Below are positions 6,965-19,302 of a DNA stretch of 64,000 nt, in pieces. The stretch's first letter is position 1. Every line of letters starts with the position of its first letter. The position numbers were made by a program, and so were the translations under genes. The DNA is from CAVPCY01 sp963770765 (GTDB taxonomy: Bacteria > Actinomycetota > Coriobacteriia > Anaerosomatales > PHET01), in the NCBI GenBank assembly GCA_963770765.1, contig CAVYQS010000012.1, positions 434,001 through 498,000 of the forward strand. The letters run 5' to 3'. A model generated the notes under the pieces. The model was not told the origin of the DNA. It saw only the letters and a list, made by a program, of their open reading frames with translations, and searched no databases.

Positions 6965-9457
6965 ATGAGAACGCGACTTCACGACCGGATCCGGTCACTC
7001 ATCGTCGCAGGCACCGTCGCCTCTGTCGTGCTGTGTGCCGCGCCCGTCCCCGCCTCTGCTGCCGACACCGAGTACACGATCCGCGGCGGCGGCTGGGGCC
7101 ACGGCATCGGCCTGAGCCAGTACGGGGCGCGCGGTTACGCGCTCAAAGGCTGGACCTACGACCGGATCGTCACGCACTACTTCCAAGGCACGAGACTCGT
7201 CGCCAAACCCACACAGAAGGTCAAGGTCAACATCGACGCCGCCAACGGCTCACGGTCCCAATGGTGGATCAAGGCAGGGAGCACCACCGCCCTGAGCGTC
7301 AAGCTGGCGGCTGACACCGCGAACACGATCGTGCTCGACACCACGAAGTCGTACTGGATCACGACGGCGAACGGCACGACGCGCGTCCACTCGGACAAGG
7401 TCACCGGCACCAGGCACGAACCGGGAAGCGTGCTCAAGACCTTCTCGGGAGAGTGCTATGCGACCGCTGGCGGATTCGTGCAGGTCGTGGGCACGAGCGG
7501 CCCCTACTCCCACTCCGGCGTGATCTGGCGGGGCACGATCCATTTCCGTCCCACGAGCGCCACCGCCAACACATCACGGGCCATCAACTATGTCGATCTG
7601 GAGCAGTACCTGTACGGCGTTGTTCCAAGGGAGAGCCCTGCCGGGTGGCCGGCTGCCGCCCTCCAGGCGCAGGCCGTCGTCGCCCGCTCGTACGCCTACC
7701 AAGATGCCGCCGACGGCAAGATCCTGCAGTGCACCACGTCCTCGCAGGTCTACAACGGCTACAGGGGACCCAAGGGCGGCGAGTCGTCGACGACGAATGC
7801 CGCAGTCGACCGGACCAAGGGGATCGTGGTCTGGTACGGCTCGGAGACCAGACCCGTCAAGACGTACTTCTCGTCGAGCAGCGGAGGGCATACCGCCAGC
7901 ATCCACGACGTCTGGGTGGGCTCGACGGCCAAGCCCTACTACAAGGGCGTGACCGACGCCGATCAGGACAACCCCAACTTCGCCTGGACAAGCGGGCCGA
8001 TCAGCGGCTCGAGCCTTGCCGAGAGGATCCGCGACAAGGACAACGGCACCTCGAACACCGATCCGCTGCACTACTCGGTGGCCGCGCCGGCGACGGTGAC
8101 GGGCGTCTCGGTGGAGAAGGCCGCATCCGGCCACGCGCGCTACGTGAGTCTCCTGTGGTCGAACGGACAGACCTATCGGATCAGCGGAGACACGTTCAGA
8201 AGCGCCGTGGGGCTCAAGTCGACCAAGTTCTCGGTGACCGGAAACGTCGCCTCCACGCGCTACTCGGACACGAACTCCAAGCTCGCGTGGACGGGGCTGT
8301 GGAAGACCTCGAAGAACTCGGGGTACTACGGCGGCAGCCAGAAGTGGTCATCGACCGCCGGATCTCTCGTCAAAGCGACCTTCACCGGCTCAAGCGTCAG
8401 CTGGGTGGCCAGCAGGGGACCCAGCAACGGGAAGGCCGCGGTCTACGTCGATGGCAAGCTCGCCAAGACCGTCGATCTCTATGCCACCAAGACGAGCCGC
8501 AAGGTGAAGGTCTTCACCGCATCCGGGCTGGGCGCCGGCACCCATACCATCGAAGTCAAGACACTCGGCAAGAAGAACTCGAAGAGCAAGGGCAGCGCCG
8601 TCGGGGTCGACTCGCTTCTCGTTGGTGGCGGCGCGCTGTCCGCGACCACGGCGGGGCTCAAGCGCTACGAGCAGAGCAACGCCAAGAACGCGACACTGGG
8701 ATCGTGGACCGCGGTGGGCGGCTCTTCGTACTCGGACGGCTCGGCGCTCCGCACATCCTCCAAGAGCGCCCGGTTCTACGCGACGTTCTACGGCTCAGAG
8801 GTGCGCTGGATCGGTACAGCCGCCGATAGCTACGGCAAGGCACGCGTCTCGATAGACGGCGGCCCCGCTAAGGAGATCGAGATCACCTCGGGAGCCACGC
8901 GCTATCGCACGACGCTCTTCACCGCTTCTGGGCTCTCACAGGACCGGGCGCATACCATCATGATCGAGGCGCTGGGTAAGGGGTCCGGGGGCACGGAGGG
9001 GCTCACGGCGGTCGACGCCATCGACGTGCGGGGAGGCTGGCTGCTTTCGGCGGCTATCCCCTACTCGACCGTGGACCACACGGACAAGTCGGTCGCATGG
9101 AAAGGGAAGTGGGCCACGAGCAGGAGCTCTCGGTTCATCGGCAAGACCCACAAGTGGGCATCGAAGTCCGGTTCGTCTGTCCGGTTCACCTTCGAGGGAA
9201 CGCACGTGACCTGGGTGGACAAACGAGCGCCGCAATACGGTAAGTCGGCCGTGTACCTGGATGGCAAGCGCGTCGCGACGATCGACCAGTACGCGTCGAA
9301 GAGCAGCTGGGGTAGGACACTGTGGAAGTCGGGCCGGCTCACGCCGAAGAAACACACGCTCGAGATTCGCGCTCTCGGCACCAAGAGGTCGGCCTCGAAG
9401 GGCAGGGTCGTGGGCGTCGATGCGTTCAAGGTCGCCGGGAGGCCTCTTCGCCCCTAG
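6965..9457 (+). CDS. Secreted SpoIID/LytB domain protein with three C-terminal repeat modules
   Basis: An 830-residue exported protein, probably acting on peptidoglycan; the SpoIID family contains lytic transglycosylases. A signal peptide ends near APVPASAA (residue 35). The GGGWGHGIGLSQYGARG motif follows at once, in the N-terminal position seen in actinobacterial members. The SpoIID core with PRESPAGWPAAALQAQAVVARSYA lies near residues 215-245. From about residue 433 there are three related modules of about 125 residues (433-555, 568-690, 700-828). Each opens with W-G/K-x-W-x-T/S and contains a VYVDGK-like strand and an H-T-I/L-E-V/I-x-A-LG strand, so they look like jelly-roll, carbohydrate-binding-like domains. 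It is the only plus-strand gene in this region. Confidence 0.85.
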   Translation: MRTRLHDRIRSLIVAGTVASVVLCAAPVPASAADTEYTIRGGGWGHGIGLSQYGARGYALKGWTYDRIVTHYFQGTRLVAKPTQKVKVNIDAANGSRSQWWIKAGSTTALSVKLAADTANTIVLDTTKSYWITTANGTTRVHSDKVTGTRHEPGSVLKTFSGECYATAGGFVQVVGTSGPYSHSGVIWRGTIHFRPTSATANTSRAINYVDLEQYLYGVVPRESPAGWPAAALQAQAVVARSYAYQDAADGKILQCTTSSQVYNGYRGPKGGESSTTNAAVDRTKGIVVWYGSETRPVKTYFSSSSGGHTASIHDVWVGSTAKPYYKGVTDADQDNPNFAWTSGPISGSSLAERIRDKDNGTSNTDPLHYSVAAPATVTGVSVEKAASGHARYVSLLWSNGQTYRISGDTFRSAVGLKSTKFSVTGNVASTRYSDTNSKLAWTGLWKTSKNSGYYGGSQKWSSTAGSLVKATFTGSSVSWVASRGPSNGKAAVYVDGKLAKTVDLYATKTSRKVKVFTASGLGAGTHTIEVKTLGKKNSKSKGSAVGVDSLLVGGGALSATTAGLKRYEQSNAKNATLGSWTAVGGSSYSDGSALRTSSKSARFYATFYGSEVRWIGTAADSYGKARVSIDGGPAKEIEITSGATRYRTTLFTASGLSQDRAHTIMIEALGKGSGGTEGLTAVDAIDVRGGWLLSAAIPYSTVDHTDKSVAWKGKWATSRSSRFIGKTHKWASKSGSSVRFTFEGTHVTWVDKRAPQYGKSAVYLDGKRVATIDQYASKSSWGRTLWKSGRLTPKKHTLEIRALGTKRSASKGRVVGVDAFKVAGRPLRP

Positions 9458-9472
9458 ACCGGCAGGTACGGG

Positions 9473-11035
9473 CTAGTTCGTGTTGATCGGGGTGACCGGC
9501 ACCTTGGCGATGTCCCAATCCTTGCCAACGACGACCAAGACGTCTGTCTCGAAGCTGTACATGCTGCGGCTGTCCACGACCTTGGCACCCGGAGGCAGCG
9601 CCGAGACCACCTGCTCGGCAAGTGGCTTGTCTTCGCCCTTATAGATCACGAGCGTCTTGTCGTAGACGAACTGGTTGGCGTTGCCCACCTCGTTGACCTT
9701 GAAGGCGCGCGCCTTGAGGATCGAGGAGGCCTGCGAGGCACAGCCCGCGATGCCGGCGCCGTTGCGCACCGCGACGGTGATCTCGGAAGGCTTCACGCTC
9801 GGTTTGTCAGCGGCGTCCGGATCCGCGGCAGAAGCGTCGGCGTCTGACTCGGTCGCGGTCGGCTTCTTCTTCTTCGCCTTGAAGGGCTCGCCCGCTTCGA
9901 GCTTGGCGATGATCTTGTCCACACCCTCTTCATCGGGCCAGATGTAGGGGGACTTCCACGAACCCGGCAGCGTAGTGGTGTAGACGTTCTCGCTACCGGA
10001 GCCTTTGAGGGCCTGCGCGGAGCGCAGCATGTCCATGAGCGACATGTCCGTGGACACGTGGGGAGCAACCGCCGAGACGATCCCGGGAAGCTTGGCCACG
10101 CTCGTCTTGGTCGCCATCTGCTCGGCGATCGCCTTCACGAACAGCTGCTGGTTCTTCATGCGGGAGAAGTCCTGGTCGGCGAACTGGTGGCGCGCCCTGA
10201 CGAACGTGAGGGCGTGGGCGCCGTCCAGGAGCTGGTAGCCCGCATCGATGCGCGAGGCCTTGTCGCCCTTCGAGCGATCCGCCTCTTTGTCGTTGATCGC
10301 GACGGGCACGTCGATCCACACGCCGCCCATGGAGTCCACGACCTTCTCGAAGCCCGAGAAGTCGATCGCCATGAAGTGGTTGATGGGCACGCCGGTGAGC
10401 TTCTCGACGCTGTCGATGGCGAGTTGCTCTTCACCCAGTGCATACGCCGAGTTGATCTTCGCAGTGCCGTGCCCGGGAATCTGCGCGCGCATGTCACGAG
10501 GGATCGAGACCATCCAGACCTGCTTGGTCTTCGGGTCGATACGCGCGAGCACGATCGTGTCAGAGCGATACGCGGTCTCCTTGGGCCTGCGATCGACGCC
10601 GAGTATCAGCATGTTGTACGGCTCTTGCGGCTTCGCCTTGGCGAGGTCGATGTCGAGCTTCTTCTGCTTGTATACGGTGCGCTGCATCGTCTGCTCGATG
10701 TACTTCGCGTACGCGAACAGGCTTCCGGCACCGATGAGGACCAGCGCGAGCACCGAGACTCCGGCGACAGCTGCGACCCGCTTGGTGCGGTTGCGCCGTC
10801 GGTCGCGCTCGGCCTTCAGCCGCTCCGGGGCGCTCTCAAGCGCTCCGCGGCGACGCTTCGCGGGGTCCGATATCGAGCTTGCCTCGCCCGCTCGCGCGCG
10901 CTTCACGTCATCCACGGTCAGCGGCTTCTTGCCCGCGGTTCGGGATGGTGCGCGGCGTTTGGCCGGGCGCGGCGCGCCGCCGTTGCCCGACCCCGAGCCA
11001 AAGGGACCCTTGTTGTTTGCCGAATGCTTGCCCAT
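9473..11035 (-). CDS. LCP family (LytR-CpsA-Psr) envelope polymer ligase with LytR_C domain
   Basis: A 520-residue membrane-anchored enzyme of the family that transfers lipid-linked glycopolymers to peptidoglycan. The first 85 residues are cytoplasmic, basic and disordered. One membrane segment lies at about 87-110. The extracellular LCP domain shows LILGVDRR, RSDTIVLARIDP, SIPRDMRAQIPG, KINSAYA and FVRARHQFADQDFSRMKNQQ, the phosphoprenyl-binding arginines and aspartates of the family. A LytR_C domain (AVRNGAGIAGCA onward) ends the protein. The next upstream gene makes a UDP-uronic sugar, consistent with envelope glycopolymer assembly. GGAGG lies close to the ATG. Confidence 0.9.
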   Translation of the reverse strand: MGKHSANNKGPFGSGSGNGGAPRPAKRRAPSRTAGKKPLTVDDVKRARAGEASSISDPAKRRRGALESAPERLKAERDRRRNRTKRVAAVAGVSVLALVLIGAGSLFAYAKYIEQTMQRTVYKQKKLDIDLAKAKPQEPYNMLILGVDRRPKETAYRSDTIVLARIDPKTKQVWMVSIPRDMRAQIPGHGTAKINSAYALGEEQLAIDSVEKLTGVPINHFMAIDFSGFEKVVDSMGGVWIDVPVAINDKEADRSKGDKASRIDAGYQLLDGAHALTFVRARHQFADQDFSRMKNQQLFVKAIAEQMATKTSVAKLPGIVSAVAPHVSTDMSLMDMLRSAQALKGSGSENVYTTTLPGSWKSPYIWPDEEGVDKIIAKLEAGEPFKAKKKKPTATESDADASAADPDAADKPSVKPSEITVAVRNGAGIAGCASQASSILKARAFKVNEVGNANQFVYDKTLVIYKGEDKPLAEQVVSALPPGAKVVDSRSMYSFETDVLVVVGKDWDIAKVPVTPINTN

Positions 11036-11157
11036 GACCCTCCGAATGCGATGCCCGAGTTTCGAGCGTTTATAGCACGTAGTGTGCCGCCCGAGGCGGC
11101 ACCGCGCCTACACCGTGTACGAGCCGATACCAATCGCTTCGCGACCGGCACAAGGGA

Positions 11158-12453
11158 TCAGAGCCGAATGACCTTGTCGCTCCCGAAGGAGTCGAGCACG
11201 TTGCGCGTGTCGAGGATGATGTCCGACGCATCCACGACGAGGTCGTAGTCAACGTTGCTGTGCGCGGTTATCACGACGACCGCATCGGCCTTCTCGCATT
11301 CGTGCCTGTCCAGCGCGCACGAGGGCACCGGCGTACCTTCGACCGAGAACTCCTCGACGTAGGGGTCGTGGTACACGAGCTCGGCCCCCTTCGCCCTCAG
11401 AAGCGCGGCCACCTTGATCGCGGGACTCTCGCGCATGTCGTCGATATCGTTCTTGTACGCGACGCCCAGTACGAGGATGCGGCTGCCTGCGAGCGACTTC
11501 TGCCTCGTGTTGAGCGTGTCCATGAGCCGGCGGACCACGTAATACGGCATGTTCTCGTTCACCTTGCCGGCGAGCTCGATGAACTCCGTGTGGAAGTCGT
11601 ACTCACGCGCCTTCCACGACAGATAGAAGGGGTCGATCGGGATGCAGTGGCCCCCAAGACCCGGACCCGGGTAGAACGGCATGAAGCCGAACGGCTTGGT
11701 CTTGGCGGCGTCGACCACTTCCCACACGTTGATGTCCATCCGCTCGCACAGCATCAGCAGCTCGTTGACGAGCGCGATGTTCACGCAGCGGAAGATGTTC
11801 TCGAGAAGCTTGCTCATCTCCGCGGTCCTGGTCGACGACACCGGCACGATCTCGTCGAGGAATCGCTTGTAGAACGCGACCGCCAGTTCGGTGCAGCGCG
11901 GAGTCACTCCGCCTACGACCTTGGGGGTGTTCTTGGTCTGGTAGACGGGGTTGCCGGGATCGACTCGCTCGGGAGAGAACGCCAGGTAGATGTCGGTCCC
12001 TACCTTGAGTCCGGTGCGCTCGAGGATGGGCTGCACGATCTCCTCGGTGGTGCCCGGGTAGGTGGTCGACTCGAGGGTCACGAGAGTGTCCGGTGTGATA
12101 TGTGGAGCGATCGCCTCGGTCGCGGCGACCATGAACGAGACGTCCGGTTCCTTGGCCTTGTCGAGCGGCGTAGGCACGCAGATCACGACGGTGTCGCAGT
12201 AGGCGACACGGCTGAAGTCGGTGGTCGCCTCTACGAGACCCCCCGAGACGAGCGGCGCGAGGAGATCCGAGGGTACGTCGGGGATGTAGCTGGCTCCGTC
12301 GTTGATCTGGGCCACCTTGTCGGCGGAGATGTCGAAGCCGATCACGCGGTTGCGCGAGCTCGCCATCTCGACGACCAGTGGAAGCCCCACATACCCCAAG
12401 CCCACGACACCGAAGACCGCGGTTCCCTCATCGAGTCTCTCTGCTAGCCCCAT
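11158..12453 (-). CDS. Nucleotide sugar dehydrogenase (UDP-HexNAc/UDP-glucose 6-dehydrogenase family)
   Basis: A 431-residue NAD-dependent four-electron dehydrogenase that oxidises C6 of a UDP-sugar to the uronic acid. An N-terminal Rossmann fold (VVGLGYVGLPLVVEMA) is followed by the central domain with CVPTPLD, ESTTYPGTTEE and FSPERVDPGN. The catalytic Cys is in GLGGHCIPIDPFYLSW, and the C-terminal UDP-binding domain begins near VLGVAYKNDIDDMRESP. The PERVDPGN and GGHCIPIDP pattern is closest to the WbpA/WecC group (UDP-GlcNAc or UDP-ManNAc substrates). The exact sugar is not certain. It probably feeds an envelope polysaccharide. Confidence 0.88.
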   Translation of the reverse strand: MGLAERLDEGTAVFGVVGLGYVGLPLVVEMASSRNRVIGFDISADKVAQINDGASYIPDVPSDLLAPLVSGGLVEATTDFSRVAYCDTVVICVPTPLDKAKEPDVSFMVAATEAIAPHITPDTLVTLESTTYPGTTEEIVQPILERTGLKVGTDIYLAFSPERVDPGNPVYQTKNTPKVVGGVTPRCTELAVAFYKRFLDEIVPVSSTRTAEMSKLLENIFRCVNIALVNELLMLCERMDINVWEVVDAAKTKPFGFMPFYPGPGLGGHCIPIDPFYLSWKAREYDFHTEFIELAGKVNENMPYYVVRRLMDTLNTRQKSLAGSRILVLGVAYKNDIDDMRESPAIKVAALLRAKGAELVYHDPYVEEFSVEGTPVPSCALDRHECEKADAVVVITAHSNVDYDLVVDASDIILDTRNVLDSFGSDKVIRL

Positions 12454-12537
12454 GATGATTCGTGTTCCCTTCAGCGTCGGACGTTCGTGCAGTCACCGCG
12501 GATGCGAGGACCGGTTCCCTGGAATGGCCTCATGATG

Positions 12538-12960
12538 CTACTTGATGGCGAACATCAGCTCTCCGGTGCACGCCACTTCGCCGTTCACCGTCGCTGTGGC
12601 CTGCCCCCACCCGATCGGCCCGCGCGAGCGCGTGATCCTGCAGTCGAGGCGGATCGTGTCGCCGGGCACGACCTGCCGCTTGAACCGGACCTTGTCGATC
12701 CCGGCGAAGAACGCCAGCTTGCCATGGTTGGCAGGCAACGACAACAGCGCCACCGCACCGACCTGCGCGAGCGCTTCGACGATCAGGACACCCGGCATGA
12801 CCGCATACTCGGGGAAGTGCCCGGGAACCCAGAACATATCGTTCCTCACCTCAAGAAGGCCGACCGCTCCTTCTCCGGGAGTGAACTCCTCTACGCGGTC
12901 CACGAGGAGAAACGGGGGCCTGTGCGGGATGATCGCTTCGATGCCGCTTCGGTCGAGCAC
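12538..12960 (-). CDS. fabZ: 3-hydroxyacyl-[acyl-carrier-protein] dehydratase FabZ
   Basis: Type II fatty acid synthesis dehydratase of the hotdog fold, 140 residues, the normal FabZ size. Motifs are IPHRPPFLLVDRV at the start and PGHFPEYAVMPGVLIVEALAQ with the catalytic His and Glu. The start codon is GTG at 12960, supported by AGGAG six bases upstream. It lies 39 bases downstream of murA on the same strand, a pairing that links lipid and cell-wall synthesis. No other fab or lpx gene is nearby, so a lipid A role is not suggested. Confidence 0.93.
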   Translation of the reverse strand: MLDRSGIEAIIPHRPPFLLVDRVEEFTPGEGAVGLLEVRNDMFWVPGHFPEYAVMPGVLIVEALAQVGAVALLSLPANHGKLAFFAGIDKVRFKRQVVPGDTIRLDCRITRSRGPIGWGQATATVNGEVACTGELMFAIK

Positions 12961-12999
12961 GGGAAGCTCCTATCGGTCGGTGGTGGTGTGCGCTCCGGG

Positions 13000-14286
13000 T
13001 CAGCAGCGCGGCGCGGCCGGCTCCGTCTCGGAAGGTGAGCGTCGGATATCCGCTCCGAGCGCCGCGAGCTTCTCGCAGAACCGCTCGTAGCCCCGGTCGA
13101 TGTGGAAGACGTCGGCTATCACGGTCTCGCCTTCGGCCACGAGCGCAGCAAGCACGAGCGCGGCGCCCCCACGCAGATCGGTGCTGCGCACAGGCGCTCC
13201 CGAGAGCTCGCTCACGCCCTTGACGAGCGCGTGGTGCCCTTCGATACGTACGTCGGCGCCCATTCGCATCAGCTCGTCGGCGAACATGAAGCGGTTCTCG
13301 AAGACGTTCTCGGTGATGATCGACCCGCCTTGCGCGAGAGCCATGAGCGCCATGAACTGCGCCTGCATGTCGGTGGGGAACCCGGGGAACGGCAGCGTCT
13401 GTATGTCCACCGGGAGAACGGGACCGGAGCGCGAGACGATCGCGCCGTCGGGCAGCACTTCGACCGAGCAGCCTGCCTGGGTGAGCTTCTGCAGCACAAG
13501 CTCCAGATGGTGCGGATCGAACCCACGCACGCACACCGGCCCACCGGCGATGGCGCCGGCGACCAGGTAGGTGCCCGCCTCGATCCGGTCGCCCACCACC
13601 CGATGTGAGGTCGGCGACAACGCCTCAACCCCCCGCACCGTGACCGTCGGTGTCCCGCCTCCGCTGATCCGTGCCCCCATCGCGTTCAGAAACTCGATCA
13701 GGTCGACTATCTCGGGCTCGCGCGCGGCGTTCTCGATCACCGTCTCGCCCTGAGCCAGCACAGAGGCCATGAGAAGGTTCTCCGTGGCCCCCACGCTCGC
13801 GAAGTCCAGAGTCACGTGTGCGGCACGCGGACCGCCTGCCGGCGCGGTCGCGTGGATGTAGCCGTGTCCGAACTCGATCTCGACGCCGAGGGCCTGCAGA
13901 CCGCGGAGGTGCATGTCGATCTTGCGCGAGCCTATGTTGCAGCCGCCGGGCATCGCGACGTTCGCCTCGCCAAGCCGGGAGATCAGTGGCCCCAACACCG
14001 CGGTCGAGGCGCGCATCTGGGCAACGAACTCGTACGGTGCCTCGTACCCGGTCAGTACGGTAGCGTCGATGGTGAGCGCATGATCCTCACGCGTCACCTG
14101 AGCGCCCAGCGCGCGAAGCACCTGCGACATGATGTCGACATCGGCGATATCGGGGACGTTGGACAGATGGGTCACGCCGGGCGCCATGAGCGCGGCGGCC
14201 ATGAGCTTGAGCGCCGAGTTCTTCGCCCCCTCGACGCGGACCTCTCCGCTGATGGGGGCACCCCCGCGAACTGTGATCGATTCCAT
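13000..14286 (-). CDS. murA: UDP-N-acetylglucosamine 1-carboxyvinyltransferase MurA
   Basis: First committed step of peptidoglycan synthesis, transferring enolpyruvate from PEP to UDP-GlcNAc. The 428-residue protein shows RVEGAKNSALKLMAA at the N-terminus, the PEP-reactive loop MPGGCNIGSRKID with the catalytic Cys at residue 116 (the fosfomycin-sensitive Cys form), and the paired inside-out alpha/beta repeats of EPSP-synthase-like enzymes. It lies downstream of the ATP synthase operon but beyond a strong hairpin, so it probably has its own promoter in 14287-14358. Confidence 0.95.
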   Translation of the reverse strand: MESITVRGGAPISGEVRVEGAKNSALKLMAAALMAPGVTHLSNVPDIADVDIMSQVLRALGAQVTREDHALTIDATVLTGYEAPYEFVAQMRASTAVLGPLISRLGEANVAMPGGCNIGSRKIDMHLRGLQALGVEIEFGHGYIHATAPAGGPRAAHVTLDFASVGATENLLMASVLAQGETVIENAAREPEIVDLIEFLNAMGARISGGGTPTVTVRGVEALSPTSHRVVGDRIEAGTYLVAGAIAGGPVCVRGFDPHHLELVLQKLTQAGCSVEVLPDGAIVSRSGPVLPVDIQTLPFPGFPTDMQAQFMALMALAQGGSIITENVFENRFMFADELMRMGADVRIEGHHALVKGVSELSGAPVRSTDLRGGAALVLAALVAEGETVIADVFHIDRGYERFCEKLAALGADIRRSPSETEPAAPRC

Positions 14287-14358
14287 GGTGTCAGGATAAC
14301 CTACGCGACCACCCGTCGCCCCTGAGGACGCAGGTTGATGGTCAAGACGTGGGCACGA

Positions 14359-14388
14359 AGGAAGGGCCCGGTTTGCCGGGCCCTTCCG
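14359..14388 (-). terminator. Terminator hairpin after the ATP synthase operon
   Basis: A perfect 12-base-pair stem (GGAAGGGCCCGG with its complement) closes a four-base loop, 29 bases past the atpC stop on the minus strand. The T-run after it is short, so the stem strength is the main evidence. Confidence 0.65.
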
Positions 14389-14416
14389 TCAGACACCTAT
14401 GGGCGAGACTGGACCG

Positions 14417-14839
14417 CTACTTGTGCTTCTCGGCAGCCTCGATCTGCAGGTCGCACCAGTCGAGGTCGCGCACACACTCCGCACGCTCGTCGGTCGCATC
14501 CTCGGGCAGCGAATCAAGCCGCTGCTGGATAGCTGCTTTCGACTCCACCGCACGAGCTGCATCGATCTGCGAGACCTCGACAGCGGCGTCAGCGAGGACG
14601 AGCACCTTGTCCTCGTGCACCTGGATGTAGCCGCCCGATACCGAGAAGGTCTCCCAGTCCGATGCGTTGTCGCCGTGCTGCAGCCGTATCTCGCCGGGCG
14701 CGAGCGTGGACACGAGCGGCGCGTGAAGCGGCAGGATGCCGATCTCTCCGGTCGTCGTCATCGCAACGGCCATGCGCACTTCGTTGCTGTACACGATGCG
14801 CTCGGGAGTCACGATCTCGCATATGAGCGTTCTGGCCAT
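14417..14839 (-). CDS. atpC: ATP synthase F1 epsilon subunit
   Basis: The 140-residue epsilon subunit of the rotary ATP synthase, which couples gamma rotation to the c-ring and can inhibit hydrolysis. The N-terminal beta domain has ITPERIVYSNEVRMAVAMTTTGEIGILPLHAPLV, split here only by description, and VSGGYIQVHEDKVLVLAD. A two-helix C-terminal domain follows. It is the last gene of the operon, nine bases after atpD, and is followed by a strong hairpin. Confidence 0.95.
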   Translation of the reverse strand: MARTLICEIVTPERIVYSNEVRMAVAMTTTGEIGILPLHAPLVSTLAPGEIRLQHGDNASDWETFSVSGGYIQVHEDKVLVLADAAVEVSQIDAARAVESKAAIQQRLDSLPEDATDERAECVRDLDWCDLQIEAAEKHK

Positions 14840-14848
14840 GAGGACCCC

Positions 14849-16283
<1,435 letters not shown>

Positions 16284-17165
16284 CTATTCCTCCATGGCCG
16301 CTGAGCCGCCGACGATCTCGGCGATCTCGGTGGTGATCGCAGCCTGGCGGGCCCGGTTGTAGCTCCGGGTCAGGGTGACGATCATGTCCGATGCGTTGTC
16401 GGTGGCTGATTTCATCGCCTTGCGGCGCGCTCCGTGTTCGGAAGCGGCGGACTCCATCAGCGCACGAAAGATCAGCGCCTCCACGTATGTGGGGAGCAGA
16501 TCGTCGAGGACCGCAGGGGCGTCCGGCTCGAACAGGTACTCCGCGGACACATCCGACCCCTCAGCCGCATCCTCGAGCACCGTGCTCGCGATGGGCAGCA
16601 GGCGGTGGTTCTCGGGCGACTGGTCGGCGACGTTCACGAAGCGGTTGAAGATGATGACCACTTCGTCGATCTCCGCCTCTGAGTAAGCGCGGATCACGTG
16701 ATTCGCAATCGACTTCGCATCGGCGAACGTCGGCTTGTCGGAGATGTCACGGTACGTCGCGGTGGGCTGAACACCCCGGTACATGAAGTACGCGGCCGCC
16801 TTCTTGCCCACTGCGATCAGATCGACGGTGGCGCCTGCCGCCTGCATGTCCCGCATGTAGTTCTCGGTCATGCGAAGGATGTTGCTGTTGAACGCCCCGG
16901 CCAGCCCGCGGTCGGACGTGATCGCGATCGCGACCACGCGGCGACGCTCGGTTCTCTCGGCGAGGAGCGGGTGCACCGCGCCGCTCGCATAGCGGGTCAC
17001 GTTGCCGAGAAGCTCCATCATGGCCAGCGCATACGGTCGCGCGGACTCGATGCGCTCCTGGGCACGCTTGATCTTCGCCGTCGAGACCATCTCCATGGTG
17101 CGCGTGATCTGGCGCGTGCACTGCACGCTGCCGATACGCTTCTTGATGTCGCGAAGGCTCGCCAT
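16284..17165 (-). CDS. atpG: ATP synthase F1 gamma subunit
   Basis: Central rotor stalk of F1, 293 residues. The N-terminal helix ASLRDIKKRIGSVQCTRQIT and TMEMVSTAKIKRAQ, the middle SDRGLAGAFNSNI, and the C-terminal helix (SATDNASDMI, LTRSYNRARQAAITTEI) form the expected coiled-coil and globular parts. The frame is intact. It sits between atpA and atpD with ten bases to atpA, and its stop codon abuts the atpD ATG, consistent with translational coupling. Confidence 0.95.
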   Translation of the reverse strand: MASLRDIKKRIGSVQCTRQITRTMEMVSTAKIKRAQERIESARPYALAMMELLGNVTRYASGAVHPLLAERTERRRVVAIAITSDRGLAGAFNSNILRMTENYMRDMQAAGATVDLIAVGKKAAAYFMYRGVQPTATYRDISDKPTFADAKSIANHVIRAYSEAEIDEVVIIFNRFVNVADQSPENHRLLPIASTVLEDAAEGSDVSAEYLFEPDAPAVLDDLLPTYVEALIFRALMESAASEHGARRKAMKSATDNASDMIVTLTRSYNRARQAAITTEIAEIVGGSAAMEE

Positions 17166-17175
17166 CGACTCTCCC

Positions 17176-18744
<1,569 letters not shown>

Positions 18745-19302
18745 TTATGCCTCACCTCCCTGCGATGCGTTGGAGAGCGTTGTGCGCATTGCGTCGAGCT
18801 GAGAGGACAGGCTCCCGTCGAGCACACGCCCGGCGACGTTGATGCGGATACCACCGAGAATCGACCCGTCCACGAGCTCTCGCAGCGTGACGGGACGGCC
18901 GAGAGACGCGGCGAGCTTCTCGGTGAGCGACGCGCGAAGTGCGTCTGTGAGCGGAACGGCCGTGGTCACTTCGGCGACGATGATGCCGCGCTCGGCTTCG
19001 GCGATCTCACCGAAACGCGCGACGATCTTGTCGAGTGACCCGCCCATGCCCCGCTCGATCGCAAGTGTGGCGATGGCGACCGCCTCGGGTGCCACGCTGC
19101 CTGAGAAGAGGTCGCCCATGATGGCGCGCTTCTTCTCGGCGGGCAGCGACTCGTCGGCGAGCGCATCGCGCAGCTCCACGCTGCCGCGAACGGTCTCGAC
19201 GACCGTGCGCAGACCGGCGTCGACCGCGTCGACGTCGCCGGCAGCGTTGGCGAGCTCGAAGAGGACCCGTGCGTAGGTCCCGATGCTCTCGCTAGTTGTC
19301 AT
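18745..19302 (-). CDS. atpH: ATP synthase F1 delta subunit
   Basis: Peripheral stalk subunit joining the b dimer to the top of F1, 185 residues. It opens with the typical YARVLFELA helix and has the ALADESLPAEKKRAIMGDLF segment of the N-terminal six-helix domain and VTTAVPLTDALRASL in the C-terminal part, ending with the conserved DGSILGGIRINVAGRVLDGSL. It overlaps the 3' end of atpF by 11 bases, so translation is likely coupled. Confidence 0.93.
   Translation of the reverse strand: MTTSESIGTYARVLFELANAAGDVDAVDAGLRTVVETVRGSVELRDALADESLPAEKKRAIMGDLFSGSVAPEAVAIATLAIERGMGGSLDKIVARFGEIAEAERGIIVAEVTTAVPLTDALRASLTEKLAASLGRPVTLRELVDGSILGGIRINVAGRVLDGSLSSQLDAMRTTLSNASQGGEA

Noticed and set aside
6965..9457. 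Evidence of endospore formation
   Set aside because: SpoIID/LytB domains occur in many non-sporulating Actinobacteria, and no other sporulation gene is in the window.
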